NCBI GenBank assembly: GCA_012727825.1
Contig: JAAYGH010000113.1
Location: 1-5,234, forward strand
DNA length: 5,234 nt
DNA from: Trueperella sp.
GTDB taxonomy: Bacteria > Actinomycetota > Actinomycetes > Actinomycetales > Actinomycetaceae
Direction of reading: 5' to 3'
Below are positions 4,449 through 5,234 of the stretch, piece after piece. How positions within the stretch are numbered: position 1 is the first letter of the stretch; the number at the start of each line of letters is the position of its first letter. Under the pieces are notes generated by a model. The model made no database searches. It had not been told where the DNA came from and was given only the letters and a program-made list of their open reading frames with translations. Made by a program: the position numbers and the translations under genes.

Positions 4449-5234
4449 TGAATGTCCGATTTTCAATGGTCTCCCCCCGACCAATCCCTAGTGCGCTGGC
4501 ACACCACATCCGGCAGACGATCGCGGATGTCGATGCTTATCCTGAGGAGCGCGACGTTCGCTCCGTCGGGTTAAATGCGATGACCTGGTTCTTCGAGCTC
4601 AATCACAACAACCTTGAAATCTATGCCGATTCGATAGAAAGATTCAAGGAAGAAATGCGCGGGCCGGCGACTGCACTCGCAATCGATTCCGCTTTTATTA
4701 CCGGGCCAATGGCCGACAACGGCCCGGCAGCAATAGTCACCGACGTCGATTCAACGTTTATCACCTCTGAGGTGATTGAGATGCTCGCCGCCCACGCAGG
4801 AGTCGAGGACGAGGTTCGCGACATCACGGAAGCGGCGATGCGCGGTGAGCTCGACTTTACGGAGTCACTTGAACAGCGCGTCGCAAAACTCCGGGGCGTG
4901 CCGAGCGTGGTTTTCGACGATGTCCTTTCCGACATTCGCCTCACCTCTGGAGCGCAACGTCTCGTTGATGCCGTTCACGCACGTCACGGAAAATTTGGTC
5001 TTGTCTCAGGCGGATTCAGTGAGATCGTCGGACCGCTTGCAGAGCGCAGCGGTATCGACCGCTTTGTGGCGAATGGCCTTGAGGTCGAGGGAGATTCACT
5101 GGCGGGCCGCACCTACGGCGATATTATCGACGGTGATGCAAAAGTCGCGTCCATCATTCGCTGGCAGGACGAATGGAATATCGACCCTGACATGATCCTC
5201 TGCGCAGGTGATGGTGCAAATGACCTGCCAATGA
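4448..5234 (+). CDS. serB: Phosphoserine phosphatase SerB, C-terminus cut by window end
   Basis: The first 262 residues of a HAD-superfamily phosphatase that hydrolyses phosphoserine to serine, the last step of serine synthesis. Motif I is DVDST (nucleophile D99, acid/base D101). It is followed by the SerB-typical MRGELDFTESLEQRVAKLRG (131-150), motif II LVSGGFSE (S187), a motif III lysine in GDAKV (K232) and motif IV GDGANDLPM (254-262). About 50 residues are probably missing, judging from the E. coli enzyme. The 93 residues before motif I are weakly conserved and too short for the two ACT domains of mycobacterial SerB2. The ATG at 4448 is preferred: a -10 box ends six nt upstream and an AGG lies eight nt away; ATG 4466 (Met7) is an alternative. 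A DtxR-like box overlaps the start, suggesting metal-linked repression. Confidence 0.95.
   Translation, partial: MNVRFSMVSPRPIPSALAHHIRQTIADVDAYPEERDVRSVGLNAMTWFFELNHNNLEIYADSIERFKEEMRGPATALAIDSAFITGPMADNGPAAIVTDVDSTFITSEVIEMLAAHAGVEDEVRDITEAAMRGELDFTESLEQRVAKLRGVPSVVFDDVLSDIRLTSGAQRLVDAVHARHGKFGLVSGGFSEIVGPLAERSGIDRFVANGLEVEGDSLAGRTYGDIIDGDAKVASIIRWQDEWNIDPDMILCAGDGANDLPM

Noticed and set aside
4621..4944. 107-codon Ser-rich minus-strand frame inside serB
   Set aside because: Antisense to SerB motif I and the GELDFTESL region; the Ser/Thr-rich composition is that of a reverse-frame shadow.
4776..5195. 139-codon plus-strand frame overlapping serB
   Set aside because: It lies in another frame over the catalytic core of SerB and has no family resemblance.
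1..5234. A novel defence, mobile or biosynthetic system
   Set aside because: All six genes belong to known core families, with uniform base composition and no insertion boundaries, repeats arrays or unassigned genes; the novelty here is at most regulatory.

Overview
The window looks like chromosomal core DNA from an actinobacterium of moderate G+C content (mid-50s % by eye). A member of the Actinomycetaceae (Arcanobacterium/Trueperella/Actinomyces type) is a plausible but unproven guess. The evidence is a GlgA of the actinobacterial 'Corynebacterium family' (GlgM-like) divergent from an actinobacterial-type GlgC, an NfeD-SPFH pair like the mycobacterial one, likely leaderless starts preceded by TANNNT -10 boxes, and a sequence that fits the DtxR/IdeR iron box. 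I see no mobile element, CRISPR array, tRNA or rRNA.

Layout. Positions 1-673 (minus) hold a two-gene membrane operon, nfeD followed by the first 68 codons of an SPFH/band-7 (paraslipin) gene. Positions 674-834 hold the nfeD promoter, two small dyads and the strong terminator of the next gene. Positions 835-1620 (minus) encode a stand-alone ABC ATPase of the YlmA/ModF-like type. Positions 1621-1699 hold a 16-bp hairpin. Positions 1700-2920 (minus) encode GlgA/GlgM. Positions 2921-3052 are a divergent control region. Positions 3053-4300 (plus) encode GlgC, followed by an intrinsic terminator. Positions 4301-4447 contain a 12-bp palindrome and the serB promoter. Positions 4448-5234 (plus) encode the first 262 residues of SerB, cut by the window end.

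Function. GlgC makes ADP-glucose from glucose-1-phosphate and ATP. The adjacent divergent GT4 enzyme uses ADP-glucose to make either glycogen or, as shown for the mycobacterial homologue, maltose-1-phosphate for the GlgE route. NfeD and SPFH proteins form membrane microdomain assemblies. SerB performs the last step of serine synthesis. The ABC ATPase has no transmembrane partner here.

The most interesting signal is regulatory. A 19-bp sequence matching 16 of 19 positions of the DtxR/IdeR consensus lies over the predicted -10 box and start codon of serB, suggesting metal-dependent repression of serine synthesis or of genes downstream. Secondary points are a long-spacer nfeD promoter with a dyad in its spacer, a hairpin 19 nt before the ABC gene, and a possible CRP-like site in the glgA-glgC divergent region. 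I found no convincing new multi-gene system.
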